Notes: generated by a model not told the origin, from the letters alone. A stretch of DNA of 64,000 nt from Mucilaginibacter gotjawali (GCF_002355435.1 NZ_AP017313.1:3658001-3722000), one strand, 5' to 3'. Counted from the first letter of the stretch, positions 37,178-46,710 are shown. Numbers and translations: made by a program.

Positions 37178-38170
37178 CTACTTTTCAAACGCCGCCGTTA
37201 ATTTGGCCTGGAACTTTTCCACCTTATTTTTTACAGGCTTTACGGTTCTCAGGTAGGCGTAAATTGCTTTAAGGTCGCCGTCATTCATGCCGGCATAATC
37301 ATACCAGGGCATCAGGGTTTGAAAATCTTCTTTTTCAACCCGGGCAGCTTTCGACCGGTCATTATAGGTTTTAAACCTCGCCAAAAATTGCGCCTCGGTC
37401 CAGGTGCCGATGCCGGTTGCTTTATCAGGCGTAATATTTGACGACCGTACAATATGACCGTTGACCTGGTATTCGTGCCCGCCCGCAAACTCCAGCCCGG
37501 CAATCAGTTTGCCCTTATCATCCTGCGAATGGCATTCTTTGCAGGCTGTGGCATTGGTAAGGTATTCGCCGTATTTAAGGGTATCTGTGGCAGGGGGAAT
37601 TTCGGAAAGGGGCGCCTTTTGCGGCATCGTGTGCACCAGGATATTCAACGGAAAATTGAGCGTTGATTTCGGATAGTCGGCCACGATAGGTTTTAAAGTG
37701 CGCAGGTAGGCGATGATGGCATACACATCTTCCCTGCTTAATTTTGAATAATACGGCCAGGGCATCAGCGGAAAGATGGCCTCGCCGTTTTTGCGTACGC
37801 CGCTGGTGATGGCACGAAAGATCTCGCCATCGGTCCAGTCTTTTAACTTATAAGGTGTAATATTGGGCACATGAACCGAACCCGGGAAGCCAACCGATGC
37901 GTCAAAGGCTTCCCCGCCGCCGCCCAAGGTACCATCCACTATCGGCGCGGCTAATTTTGTCCAGTCGCGCTTTGAATGGCAGTCAACACATAAAGTAACA
38001 TGATTGGCCAGGTATTGGCCGCGAGCTATCCGTTGCGGGGTTAAGGCCACGGTAATATTTTCAGGCTTACCCACATCGGGCAAGGCAAGTGTGACATAGG
38101 AAATAACAGAAACAATCACCAATACGATCAGGATCACCGCGTAAAGCAGTACTTTCTTAAATTTCTTCAT
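37178..38170 (-). CDS. Membrane-anchored dihaem cytochrome c
   Basis: 330 residues. One N-terminal helix (LYAVILIVLVIVSVISYVTLAL) anchors it to the membrane. Two c-type haem sites are present, CVDCH and CKECH, each with a downstream LMPW Met ligand (IFPLMPWPYY and FQTLMPWYDY). Each module ends with the AYLRTxKP helix. The two-module layout matches periplasmic cytochromes that pass electrons from dehydrogenases to terminal oxidases. The redox partner is not encoded nearby. Confidence 0.88.
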   Translation of the reverse strand: MKKFKKVLLYAVILIVLVIVSVISYVTLALPDVGKPENITVALTPQRIARGQYLANHVTLCVDCHSKRDWTKLAAPIVDGTLGGGGEAFDASVGFPGSVHVPNITPYKLKDWTDGEIFRAITSGVRKNGEAIFPLMPWPYYSKLSREDVYAIIAYLRTLKPIVADYPKSTLNFPLNILVHTMPQKAPLSEIPPATDTLKYGEYLTNATACKECHSQDDKGKLIAGLEFAGGHEYQVNGHIVRSSNITPDKATGIGTWTEAQFLARFKTYNDRSKAARVEKEDFQTLMPWYDYAGMNDGDLKAIYAYLRTVKPVKNKVEKFQAKLTAAFEK

Positions 38171-38341
38171 GGTTTTCGGTTGAAAATATTGTCATAAAAA
38201 TAAACTCATTTTTATAATTTCCAAAATATTCAACCCTGAAAATCAAAAAATTAAGAAAAGAAAAGGCGCAAAAAATAAATTCGCGCCTCCCCTGTTTATT
38301 CTTTTTTTCTTCTTCCGGACTTTCGGACTTCCGGACTACCC

Positions 38342-39061
38342 TCAATTCACCTGCTCTATGGATGAAGCGCCCGACTTATCATTGCTGATACTTGGGTGCC
38401 CTTTATATTTAACTTCCGATGCACCGCTTGAATGTACGTTCAGGTTGTTGAGCACATTTACTTCGCAATGGCTGGCGCCCGAGGATTCGATGCCACATGT
38501 GCCTACTACAAAATCAAGGGCGTAAACATGGCCCACGCCGCTGATGTTGATATTGTGCGAGGTTGCCTGTCCTTTTAAATTCAATTCGGTGGCGCCGCTG
38601 CCGGTAGTCGTCACGTTGGCGGCATTCAGGTCCAGATTAACCTTGGTAGCGCCCGAAAGGTTGATAGCCAGGTCCCTGGTCACCAATTTGCCATCGCCAT
38701 CTACCTCTACCGCTCCCGAAGCTTTGATCTCTTCCAGGTTTTTAACGCCAATGGTAACCAAAATCAGCCCGTTACAGAAACTCTTTTTGCTATATATCCG
38801 GAGTTTATCTCCCTGCAGGTTTGTTTTAATATATTTCAAAAGGTTGTCATCTGCCGTTATTTTTATCGCAAATGTGCTGTCCTGCTTTAGGGTGACTTTA
38901 TATCCGCCCGAAATACTGATCCTGCTGAACTGACCGACATTCCGGTCTTCGGATACCTGGTGGCCCGACCCGTGAATGCAATTGAGATTGCATGCCGATA
39001 AGCCGAACGCAGTAAAACCGGCAACCAGCGCCAGTATAGTTATTTGTATCTTTTTCATCAT
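38342..39061 (-). CDS. Head-GIN (DUF2807) lipoprotein
   Basis: 239 residues. The N-terminus has a lipobox (LSAC near residue 24). Residues 45-225 form the putative auto-transporter adhesin head-GIN domain: VGQFSRISISGGYKVTLKQDS, LKIYSKKS-like strands, IKASGAVEVDG, SGATKVNLDL, TSGASHCEV and SSGASEVKYKG. The repeated SGAxxV pattern implies a right-handed beta-helix. The family is very common in Bacteroidota; its function is uncertain. Two paralogues lie at 39292 and 45687. The gene is tightly bounded by word repeats. Confidence 0.87.
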   Translation of the reverse strand: MMKKIQITILALVAGFTAFGLSACNLNCIHGSGHQVSEDRNVGQFSRISISGGYKVTLKQDSTFAIKITADDNLLKYIKTNLQGDKLRIYSKKSFCNGLILVTIGVKNLEEIKASGAVEVDGDGKLVTRDLAINLSGATKVNLDLNAANVTTTGSGATELNLKGQATSHNINISGVGHVYALDFVVGTCGIESSGASHCEVNVLNNLNVHSSGASEVKYKGHPSISNDKSGASSIEQVN

Positions 39062-39110
39062 TTTTTGATTTAGTTATTTGACTACAGTTTATTGCTTAAA
39101 GTTACATTAA

Positions 39111-39295
39111 ATTGGTTGATTGGGTTGGATTAGTTGATTGGGTTGATCGAGTTTAATAGTTGATTAAGTTGATTGGGTTGACTAAGATAAAAAGAACAAG
39201 ATTGGGTTGATTAAATTCCGGGTGCCGAAGCTAACCACTCACCTAATCAACCCAATCAACTTAATCAACTAATTCTAACTTAATCAACCAATTAC
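39111..39295. repeat. TTGATTGGGTTG word array in inverted orientation
   Basis: Several copies of TTGATTGGGTTG or TTGATTAAGTTG at 39112-39210 face reverse-complement copies (AATCAACCCAATCAACTTAA) at 39243-39295. The last copy reaches the stop codon of the 39292 gene. It forms a strong potential hairpin between two GIN genes. Confidence 0.7.
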
Positions 39296-39899
39296 AAACC
39301 TGCAAATTCATCTTCAACGGGTTTGGCTGCTGCTACCCCTACGGTTTGGGTTTTTGAAACCTTACCGGCTTCAAGGTTGGTGCTGCTTACGTTTTCGGCG
39401 TGGTTGTATTTCAGGTCGAGTTCGTTTACGCGGCCACTGATGCTAGCTTTTGCCTGGTCGGCTACGGTTACTTTAGCGTTAAAAGCATCGAGGCTAAGTT
39501 TTGCGGTAGCATTGTTATGTAAGTCGACTGTAAATTCAATCCCTGAAAAATCACCGAATGATTTTACATCGGCATTATCATAAACTGATACTGAACGAAG
39601 ATCGGCTGCGGTAACCCAAACTACCAATTTTTCGGCTTTGTAGGAAGCGATGCTCAACACGCCGTTGCGGCTTTTTATCAGGGCGCTTTCTGCATAATAT
39701 TTATTGTAAACTTTAACCTGGTCGGCATTACCGTCGGAGATATATAATTGAACGTTTCCGCGCACTTCAATTTTGCTGATGTTGCTGATGTCGGTTAACA
39801 CAGTTACATTTTCTTTTTGGTAGTATCTGCGTAAGTTGTTGCTGCTATTCCGGTACTTAAAACAAGTGCTGTGAATAATGTTATGATTTGAGTTTTCAT
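39292..39899 (-). CDS. Head-GIN (DUF2807) secreted protein (apparent -1 frameshift)
   Basis: Two frames together give about 202 residues. The ATG at 39899 begins MKTQIITLFTALVLSTGIAATTYADTTKKK, a clear signal peptide, but that frame stops at once. The body from VTVLTDISNISKIEVRGNVQLYI onward is in the -1 frame. One extra base in the A5 or A4 run on the coding strand (39809-39818) joins them. The body closely parallels the GIN protein at 45687 (KIEVRGNV-LYIS, DQVKVYNK, EKLVVWV, SVSVYDN-DVKSFG). Expected to be a secreted beta-helix protein of unknown role. The open frame reaching 39927 is explained by the shift and is not a real N-terminus. Confidence 0.75.
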
Positions 39900-40143
39900 G
39901 ATGTTTGATTTGTTTTTTAATGGCCATGAAGCTATCTCAAGCGTTGTTTGTTTTTTTGTGGTTGCTTTCGATGGTTTCATGATATGTTGTATTTGATTGT
40001 CTTTTAATATTTCTGTTTCTAATTACACCAATAAGACGACTACAGCACAGATCCGTTACAGCAAAAAGGCCTCAAATAGGTACAGGAAGTGGTTTTATCG
40101 GTAAAGCTGGGGTTGGAGTCGGTGAAAAGGATTCAAGGAATTT

Positions 40144-40240
40144 GTAGAGACGCGATGCTTCGCGTCTTTGAACGAATGATAGGACCTTTGTTAAATTCAA
40201 CAGGCACAGGGGTCAGAGACGCGAGGCATCGCGTCTCTAC
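40144..40240. mobile_element. 97-bp MITE-like repeat, copy 1
   Basis: Begins GTAGAGACGCGATGCTTCGCG and ends GCGAGGCATCGCGTCTCTAC, so the termini are inverted repeats of about 20 bp, each containing its own small palindrome. A second copy of exactly the same length is at 40522-40618. No transposase is inside. Confidence 0.7.
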
Positions 40241-40295
40241 AGCGGATAAACAAAAATACCATACCGGGCGACGCACCCGGAAAGCCTGCCCCATA

Positions 40296-40353
40296 CCTTC
40301 GATCAAATACCTCAAATACACCTCCGGATTATTCAGAAACGATTTCGTCACCG
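40296..40353 (-). pseudogene. Remnant of an AAA ATPase C-terminus
   Basis: On the minus strand this DNA encodes VTKSFLNNPEVYLRYLIEG, nearly the same as the last 19 residues of the ATPase at 41865 (LTKSFLDNPAVYLRHLMEG). The rest of the gene is absent. It shows a second copy of that gene once lay here or was duplicated with the surrounding repeats. Confidence 0.65.
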
Positions 40354-40521
40354 CAGGCTCGCTAACCGGACCCGGCAGTGGAGTATGCTTGTTGATTTGT
40401 ACATATCCGGCTGGCATCCACACCCGCTAATATCATCATCCGCAGGTTCCTCTGCGAGAGAACCTGCGGGGACAAATTGCCGGCACTAAAAAGCTGTTTA
40501 AAAATGATTTTATAAGGAATC

Positions 40522-40618
40522 GTAGAGACGCGATGCATCGCGTCTTTGAACGGGTGACAGAATTTGTGATAAATTCAACAAACACCGGGTTTGGAGACGC
40601 GATGCATCGCGTCTCTAC
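40522..40618. mobile_element. 97-bp MITE-like repeat, copy 2
   Basis: Same termini as copy 1 (GTAGAGACGCGATGCATCGCG ... GCGATGCATCGCGTCTCTAC) with a diverged middle. Both ends contain the palindrome CGCGATGCATCGCG. The flanking sequence after each copy (ATAACCAAAAATACTATACC) is also shared. Confidence 0.7.
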
Positions 40619-40662
40619 CGCGAATAACCAAAAATACTATACCATTTTAACCCTCAGGATAC

Positions 40663-40768
40663 GCTTTTTCGTCTCGGCAGGGTCTCCAAGGGGACCCTGC
40701 GGTGGAGGCCGCCCGGTGATTTGTGCTTGATCATCCACAGGTTCCTCTGCGCGAGCACCCGCGGGCAC
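40663..40768. repeat. Dispersed 105-130 bp repeat (one of three local copies)
   Basis: CGTCTCGGCAGGGTCTCCAA, then GGGACCCTGCGGTGGAG, a TTGATTTGT word and CCACAGGTTCCTCTGCG...ACCCGCGGGCAC. Two other copies are at about 40345-40478 and 41519-41645. Each contains two nested hairpins (GCAGGGTC/GACCCTGC and CGCAGGTT/AACCTGCG). Confidence 0.65.
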
Positions 40769-40787
40769 AGCAAATTTAATTGGCAAA

Positions 40788-41285
40788 TTACTTACTACCC
40801 CCCACCGGTAAAAATTGAAACCGGCCCCTGGTAAAATTGATTAAATTGTGGTGAATAAACCAGGTTCGGCCCAAATAATTTTCGGTGGCGCCAAAACCAA
40901 GCATTAAATGGTCGTTTTTCTTCAAAAATGCCAGCGGATTGCGGTAAACGGTTCTTTTGGCGCCATCGGCGAAGGTATATTCGGCAAATAAGGTATCCTT
41001 TGTAAAACGGCCTTTAATTTCGCCGTGATCAAATTCTTTTTCAAATGCCAATGGTTCAAGCTCGCCATATTTTATGGTTAAGCGCCCCAGTACCCGGCCG
41101 CCCGGCATCATTTTATATTTTAAAAAAGCGCTGTCCTTTTGATAAATGGCTAAGTAGCATTGCTCCGGGCTTTTGCTGAGTTTGTAATTTTCGGCATCTT
41201 GCTGCGCGGCGTTCTTTGCGTAGTGTCCGCATCCCGACAAGAAAACTGCGGCTAAAAAAATCAATCCGTAAAGTCCGTTTTTCAT
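40788..41285 (-). CDS. Lipoprotein of unknown function
   Basis: 165 residues with a clear lipobox (FLSGC at residues 15-19), so it is lipid-anchored. The body is a small beta-rich domain (KSPEQCYLAIYQKDSAFLKYK, GRVLGRLTIKYGELEPLAF, HGEIKGRFTKDTLFAEYTF) that resembles lipocalin-like or NlpE-like proteins seen in this phylum, without a firm family match. It is flanked on both sides by repeat elements. Confidence 0.78.
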   Translation of the reverse strand: MKNGLYGLIFLAAVFLSGCGHYAKNAAQQDAENYKLSKSPEQCYLAIYQKDSAFLKYKMMPGGRVLGRLTIKYGELEPLAFEKEFDHGEIKGRFTKDTLFAEYTFADGAKRTVYRNPLAFLKKNDHLMLGFGATENYLGRTWFIHHNLINFTRGRFQFLPVGGSK

Positions 41286-41864
41286 CTTTAAATATAGCTT
41301 ATTTTATAACAAGGTCATCTGCAGGTTGCTCTTCGGGTTTAAGTTAACCTACAAAATTTGATCATGTGGAATAGCCTCCGATTTAACCAAACGTTCCTAC
41401 GGAACGCCGTTATTGGTAATTATATTTTCTACCAACCAAACGTCCCTCCGGGACGAAAAAACAAAAAAAACGCTCCAAAGGAACGCCTGATCGGTAGAAA
41501 TCGATCAAAAAACGCATTTTCGTCTCCGCAGGGTCTCCAACGGGACCCTGCGGTGGAGTATGTTTGTTGATTTGTACTAATCCCGGTCATCTCAATACCT
41601 GCAAACATCATCAGCCGCAGATTCCTCTGCGAGAAAACCTGCGCGGACAAATTTTTTTTTCGCCACACTATCCATAAAGCAGTAAACAGCTGACTAACAG
41701 CAACTTGAATGGAAATCTTCAAAAAGACCTATTTAATATTAGTTGATTATCAACAACTTAGCCAAAAACAGCAATTTGTTAAAACATGAAACATACTGAT
41801 AATGAGTGTGTTTCACAGCGTTCCGGAATGTTCCGCAGAAAAATGGAACGCTCAGGCCGCTTGC
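41286..41864. repeat. Gene-free region with REP-like hairpins
   Basis: 41385-41415 has AAACGTTCCTACGGAACG; 41428-41460 has TTTCTACCAACCAAACGTCC followed by CTCCGGGACG; 41472-41500 has GCTCCAAAGGAACG followed by GATCGGTAGAAATCGATC. The repeated TTTCTACC/GGTAGAAA head next to a short hairpin is the layout of REP sequences. The dispersed 105-130 bp repeat follows at 41519-41645. 41700-41864 is AT-rich with no gene; it includes GTTCCGGAATGTTCCG. Confidence 0.6.
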
Positions 41865-42599
41865 TTACCCCTCCATCAAATGCCTCAAATACACAGCCGG
41901 ATTATCCAGAAACGATTTGGTAAGCGAATAATGCTCGGTGTCTTCGTAGCTGGTTTCGCGCACGCCAGCCTCATCAAATTGGTAGATGGTGGCGCCCGGG
42001 TAACAGATGAGCATCGGCGAGTGGGTGGCGATGAGAAATTGCGCCCGGCCGCTTTTATCGAGCTGGTGGATCACCGACATAAAGGCCAGGATCCTGGCTG
42101 GCGACAGGGCCGCTTCGGGCTCATCGAGGATATAGATGCCTGCTTCAAACTGGTTATTAAACAGGCTGAGGAACGACTCGCCATGCGACTGCTCATGCAG
42201 CGACCGCCCGCCGTAAGCCTGCAGAATACGGCCGTCATCCACCGCCAGTTCGTCAATATAGGAAGCGAAATTGAAGAAGCTTTCGGCCCGCATAAAAAAG
42301 CCTTCGGTAATTCTTTTCGGCGTCCAACCCAACCCAACATGCCCCGCCAGTGCCGATTCATAGCCTTCAAAACGGTGGCCGGTATTTTTATTGTGGTTGC
42401 GGTTACCGCCCCGCAGGCTAAAACCGCATTGCTCCGCAATGCCCTCCAGCAGGGTGGATTTCCCCGAACCATTCTCGCCGACAAAAAAAGTAACGTTAGT
42501 TTTCAGTTCGAGCCGCAAACCATTACTGAGGCATGGGATCTGTTGCAGGTAACTGCCATCCCGCATGGGCGGGAGCGATATGCGGGATAAAAATGGCAT
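41865..42599 (-). CDS. AAA-family ATPase (OLD/RecF-like, short)
   Basis: 244 residues. Walker A is GENGSGKST (41-49), Walker B is YILDEPEAALSP with the ABC-type signature-like region upstream (SHGESFLSLF), and a switch His lies in FLIATHSPML. This layout matches the AAA_21/AAA_23 class of SMC-like ATPases annotated as predicted ATPases. Such single-domain proteins occur both in housekeeping and in defence settings; no effector gene adjoins it here, so no defence role is claimed. A small remnant of a second copy lies at 40296. The antisense open frame is a shadow. Confidence 0.85.
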   Translation of the reverse strand: MPFLSRISLPPMRDGSYLQQIPCLSNGLRLELKTNVTFFVGENGSGKSTLLEGIAEQCGFSLRGGNRNHNKNTGHRFEGYESALAGHVGLGWTPKRITEGFFMRAESFFNFASYIDELAVDDGRILQAYGGRSLHEQSHGESFLSLFNNQFEAGIYILDEPEAALSPARILAFMSVIHQLDKSGRAQFLIATHSPMLICYPGATIYQFDEAGVRETSYEDTEHYSLTKSFLDNPAVYLRHLMEG

Positions 42600-42777
42600 G
42601 TGCTGTTGCTTTGTTGTTTTAAAACAAATTTAGGATTTTGATCTTGCTTTCGGAACCGCCTCCGCCTGTTTAAGTTCTTCACTTAAACAGGCGATTATAA
42701 AATCCTGCAATCCTTTAACGGCCAAGCCTTCTTGAACACCGTTAAAAACAAACAATAAGTGAAAAATCCTACGAATC

Positions 42778-45450
42778 TTAGTTCAGACGCACTACCCTCA
42801 AATAATCCACCATGGCCTGGTTAATATCGCCGTTCATGTTTTCATTTGCCGGTTTAAACTGCAGGCTCAGGATATGCTTCCCTTTAGTGAGTTTGAGTTG
42901 TACCGCGTTGCTGAAACCCCACTCCGACCATACCCCTTTCCCGCGTTGCGGGAAAACGATTGTTCCTGCAAAATGTCCATCTGCATCCAGGGTTCGGATG
43001 GCGCATTTGTTTTCGGTATTGATGGGACCGTTACCGTTGGCGTATTTAAAATCAATGGCGTAAACACCGGTTTGGGTAATATTGACAGGGATGTTGATGG
43101 TAGTGTTTTTAGTCTTGCTGATCTCCACAAAACCACTTCCCGAAAATCCCTCGTAAGGCAGGTCGGATTTATCAGCAACGGTTTCTGCTTCGGTAACAGA
43201 CACCACACTGGCGGGGATCACCTGTACAGGCTCGCTGTTAAATGAGCTTACGCCTTTTGCATCCACGCTGGCCACCTGGTATTCCGCATACGCGTTGGTT
43301 GGCACTTTAGCGCTATGTGCGTTTGTTGTAAGTATGATTTTACCATTTTTCAGGACGTGATAGCTGATTGCTCCTGGTATTTTATCCCAATTTAAAGTTC
43401 CGTTTTGGTAACTGGCCATCGGCGTTTCGGGCGCGGTGTAGCCGGGCAGCAAGTTGCTTTTACCGGTTACAAGGTTATCCGCCAAAATAATTTTAACAAT
43501 GTGCTTACCTGTTAAACTTGCAGGTATAATTGCCCCAGGCAAGGCTTTGCCGTCAAGACTGATACTTTTTACCACGTTGCCAAAACCACTCATGCTGATA
43601 TTTAACACAGCGTTGCGGTATGTATAATTTTGAAGCGAACGCTCGCCGGCCAATGCTTTTGGCACAAAAGGTTGAAACTGCAGGCTGCTTTCGTTGTAAT
43701 GGATGCCGAACAATACCTTATACACTAAAGAGATATTACCGGACAGGCTCCAGAGCATATTGCTGGAATTGATCTGCGTACCGGCATAATCACCATCTGT
43801 TGCCACCATATTTTCCTTGTTGGTTAAAAACATGGCTGCGGGCCGGTAAACCGCGCTGATGGCCCTCATCAAGGAGTTTTCATCACCCGCTTTGGCCGAT
43901 GCCATGGCCCAATAACTTTCTACAAAGGGCCATATCGCGTTGTTGTGATAGGGCAAAATACCGGGGATCTGCGGATAGATACACGGGATGCCAAAATCGT
44001 TTACAGGTGTATGGCTGATCACGCTCTGCGCGTTCGGCCCGGCTGCATCGAATAACACTGCCAGCGCCTCGCCCAAGCCTTCAGATCTGGGCGATAGTGT
44101 TTTATAATTGCGCCCGTACAGGTATTGCCCGTAATAACCTTTTTCAGGGATCCATAAATGCTCACGGATACCTTTTTTGATGGTCTCGGCCCTTTCGCTG
44201 TATAAAGCAGCGGCGCCCGGGTCTTTTAGCAAAGCAGCCATTTGAGACAATACTTTATTTACCTGGTAATGCACCACATTGGTGCCCAAACATTCGGATT
44301 CATAAATATCAGCAGGTTGCATCCATTTGGGGTAAGTCTCTTCGCGCCAGTCTAAAAAGGATGATTCCCCCCTCACCAGGCCGGTTTGCTTGTCGTACAC
44401 GTTTAATGCATCATCATCTGCTGAATTTTTCACAATGCGGTAAGCTTTCTGCAGCCAGTTTTTGTCGCCTGTTACTTTATAAACCTCATAGGCCGCCACT
44501 GCCCAGATCATCCTGTCTGACGAGCAGGGGTAAGCGCCGCCAGTGCCGGTATCCTGTATAATACGGTCGTTTTTAACCTTCCGCATCAGGCTGTAAACAG
44601 CTACTTTTGGTTGCAGCACCGCCATGGATAAAATAATGCTGTAGCTGATGTCCCTTGTCCAAACCCCGCCCCACTCCTTCCCCGTGCGGAACGTACTATC
44701 CGGCTCAACGGCCTTTTGCATTTCTTCCAAAGCCAGGTTGTACACCGCATCGCTTATCTTATACCCCGAATGGTATTGCGGAAAGGCACTTGCATCGCGT
44801 GTCATTGTCCACGATGAAGCAATCTTATTTTCGTCTTCCGGTTTATTTAAAATCAGGGTGGTTTCGTAGATGCCATCGCCATCCGGGTCTTTTAATTCCA
44901 GGTCGGGATGGTTAACCAGGTTATTGAAATCCCAGATCATCGGTGCGGTATTTCCCGCTACAAAAACACCTTTAAAATCATTTTTATAAATTTTATCACC
45001 ATTAGCACAAGTATAAAAACCTCTTTCCTTAAATGCATTAAGCACCGGGTTCATATTCAACCGTATTTTTATTTGCGTTGATGGTTGTAGAAAAGTTATT
45101 GCGGCAGTTACTTTCTGCACCTTATCTGGCCCGCCAAATTCAATTACCGGTGTTTCATTGGACTGTGCCATACAGGTAAAGTGATGGTTAACGCCGGGCG
45201 TCATTTCATTATCCTTACCGTTGATGCTGAATTTAAATTCAATAACCGGGCTTTTAAACATATTTGCCGGGCTGCGGTAATCAGAAGTGAGCGAGGTTGA
45301 TGATAAGGCCCTGGCTGTATATTTTCCCTGTGCCACACGATCTGGATATACAGTATAGGCTTTTGAAGTATAAATGGGTTTATTATCCTGGGCGATGGCG
45401 GATGTGCCTAACAGCAACAATCCCCCGAATATGCGGAGCGGCGTTTTCAT
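42778..45450 (-). CDS. Large secreted six-hairpin glycosidase
   Basis: From the ATG at 45450 (MKTPLRIFGGLLLLGTSAIAQ) it is about 890 residues with a signal peptide. An N-terminal beta-sandwich (to about 230) precedes an (alpha/alpha)6 barrel (about 235-600) with GGVWTRDISYSIILSMA, SSDRMIWAVAAYEVY, SSFLDWREETYPKWM and YHNNAIWPFVESYWAMA, typical of trehalase/GH63/GH15-like enzymes. A linker domain, an FN3-like stretch (LNWDKIPGAISYHVLKNG) and a C-terminal CBM6/35-like jelly roll ending AMVDYLRVVRLN follow. Acidic residues in WTRD and DWREE are catalytic candidates. CAZy family and substrate are not certain; a plant or fungal oligosaccharide is likely. Confidence 0.8.
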   Translation of the reverse strand: MKTPLRIFGGLLLLGTSAIAQDNKPIYTSKAYTVYPDRVAQGKYTARALSSTSLTSDYRSPANMFKSPVIEFKFSINGKDNEMTPGVNHHFTCMAQSNETPVIEFGGPDKVQKVTAAITFLQPSTQIKIRLNMNPVLNAFKERGFYTCANGDKIYKNDFKGVFVAGNTAPMIWDFNNLVNHPDLELKDPDGDGIYETTLILNKPEDENKIASSWTMTRDASAFPQYHSGYKISDAVYNLALEEMQKAVEPDSTFRTGKEWGGVWTRDISYSIILSMAVLQPKVAVYSLMRKVKNDRIIQDTGTGGAYPCSSDRMIWAVAAYEVYKVTGDKNWLQKAYRIVKNSADDDALNVYDKQTGLVRGESSFLDWREETYPKWMQPADIYESECLGTNVVHYQVNKVLSQMAALLKDPGAAALYSERAETIKKGIREHLWIPEKGYYGQYLYGRNYKTLSPRSEGLGEALAVLFDAAGPNAQSVISHTPVNDFGIPCIYPQIPGILPYHNNAIWPFVESYWAMASAKAGDENSLMRAISAVYRPAAMFLTNKENMVATDGDYAGTQINSSNMLWSLSGNISLVYKVLFGIHYNESSLQFQPFVPKALAGERSLQNYTYRNAVLNISMSGFGNVVKSISLDGKALPGAIIPASLTGKHIVKIILADNLVTGKSNLLPGYTAPETPMASYQNGTLNWDKIPGAISYHVLKNGKIILTTNAHSAKVPTNAYAEYQVASVDAKGVSSFNSEPVQVIPASVVSVTEAETVADKSDLPYEGFSGSGFVEISKTKNTTINIPVNITQTGVYAIDFKYANGNGPINTENKCAIRTLDADGHFAGTIVFPQRGKGVWSEWGFSNAVQLKLTKGKHILSLQFKPANENMNGDINQAMVDYLRVVRLN

Positions 45451-45624
45451 GAAAATTAATTTGGCAATAAAATAAGGTATAAATAAGCTAAAACAAAAAT
45501 CCATTACACCAGGTAATTTAATTCACAATCATTCTTAAGTCAGCATAACCTGTAACCCCGATACGTCCGCATTAAATCATGATTTATAAGGCGTTAGTTT
45601 CCTGCGCAAATTGCTCTATAAAAA

Positions 45625-45651
45625 AAGCCGCCTGTATGATCAGGCGGCTTT
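45625..45651 (-). terminator. Rho-independent terminator of the GIN gene
   Basis: On the minus strand AAGCCGCCTG, loop ATCATA, CAGGCGGCTT, then six T residues. It lies about 36 bases after the stop codon of the gene at 45687. Confidence 0.88.
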
Positions 45652-45686
45652 CCAGATTATATGTTGAACTTTTGCAAAAGTTGAAC

Positions 45687-46286
45687 TTAGATACCTACCA
45701 TATCCTCGTCTGCTGCGGTAGGGAAGTTAATTTTCTTTTCGTTAAAATGAGCTGCTTTAAAATTGCCATTATTTACTGTTGCCGCAAAATTATGGCTCAG
45801 GCTGAATTCGTTAGCCGATCCACTCAGGTCAGCTCTAGCGCGATCATAGACTGACACGCTTGCGCTGAATACGTCTAAATTTAATTTGGCGGTTGCATTG
45901 TCATGCAGCTCTACATTAAAGTCGATATTAGATAACTGACCGAAAGATTTTACGTCAGAATTGTCGTAAACCGAAACAGAGGTTAATTGATTTGCGCTAA
46001 CCCAAACAACCAATTTCTCAGTGCTGTAAGATGCGATATTTAAAATACCGTTTTTTGTTTGAACCACGGCACTTTCAGAATAAAATTTGTTATACACTTT
46101 TACCTGGTCGGTTGTTGCGTTTGAAATATATAGCTCAACATTCCCGCGAACTTCAATTTTATTGATGGCGCTGATGTTAGATAAAGTAGTAACGTAATTG
46201 CTATTTAAAGGTGCTGCGTTAGTTAAATTTGTTATTCCAAATACTATTGTTAAAAGAGTAATGATGGATAAGATTGATTTTTTCAT
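45687..46286 (-). CDS. Head-GIN (DUF2807) secreted protein
   Basis: From ATG 46286 (MKKSILSIITLLTIVFGITNLTNA) it is about 199 residues with a signal peptide. The GIN domain follows: INKIEVRGNVELYIS, DQVKVYNKFYSESAV, EKLVVWVSANQL, SVSVYDNSDVKSFG, ELHDNATAKLNLD. It is the intact counterpart of the frameshifted gene at 39292. Secreted beta-helix proteins of this kind are abundant in Bacteroidota; the role is unknown. A strong terminator follows. Confidence 0.86.
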   Translation of the reverse strand: MKKSILSIITLLTIVFGITNLTNAAPLNSNYVTTLSNISAINKIEVRGNVELYISNATTDQVKVYNKFYSESAVVQTKNGILNIASYSTEKLVVWVSANQLTSVSVYDNSDVKSFGQLSNIDFNVELHDNATAKLNLDVFSASVSVYDRARADLSGSANEFSLSHNFAATVNNGNFKAAHFNEKKINFPTAADEDMVGI

Positions 46287-46710
46287 GATATTTATTATTT
46301 TGATTGTCAAATTGTTGTATACTTTATTAATTTTAAATACAACGATAAGACGCCACTATTTTTAAAACGTTACATTAAATTTGTGCTTAATAGATGAACG
46401 CCTTATTTTCGTCGGCAAAGGTGGGGTTTTTATCGGTGAAATTCTTCATAATAGTGTAATAATTACACTAAGCAACTATTTTTTCAAAAACAGAATATAA
46501 TTCTGTTTAAGTACAAAAACACGCCAAATACAACCGTTGAAAAACAACAGACAAAATGTAAAGTGCAAATAGCGCAAAAGCGAGATATTATATTTTTCCA
46601 CCTAAAAACAGGAAAAACGGCAATTGCCCAACCTCGCCGGAATTTGGGCGCGTAAAAAGCAAGGGGTTGTTTCGGAATTTTTTTTAAAATGACCTGTTTC
46701 GCGCTTCTTT
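46287..46710. other. AT-rich intergenic region, nothing recognised
   Basis: About 420 bases between the GIN gene and the 3' end of recQ. It is AT-rich with no coding frame, hairpin with U-tract or repeat word that I can support. Confidence 0.5.

Noticed and set aside
41802..42590. 262-residue plus-strand frame
   Set aside because: Antisense to the AAA ATPase with Walker motifs; no domain or start signal supports it.
41865..42599. AAA ATPase as part of a defence system
   Set aside because: No nuclease, TOPRIM or other effector lies beside it, and its neighbours are a glycosidase and repeat DNA, so the claim would rest on the ATPase fold alone.
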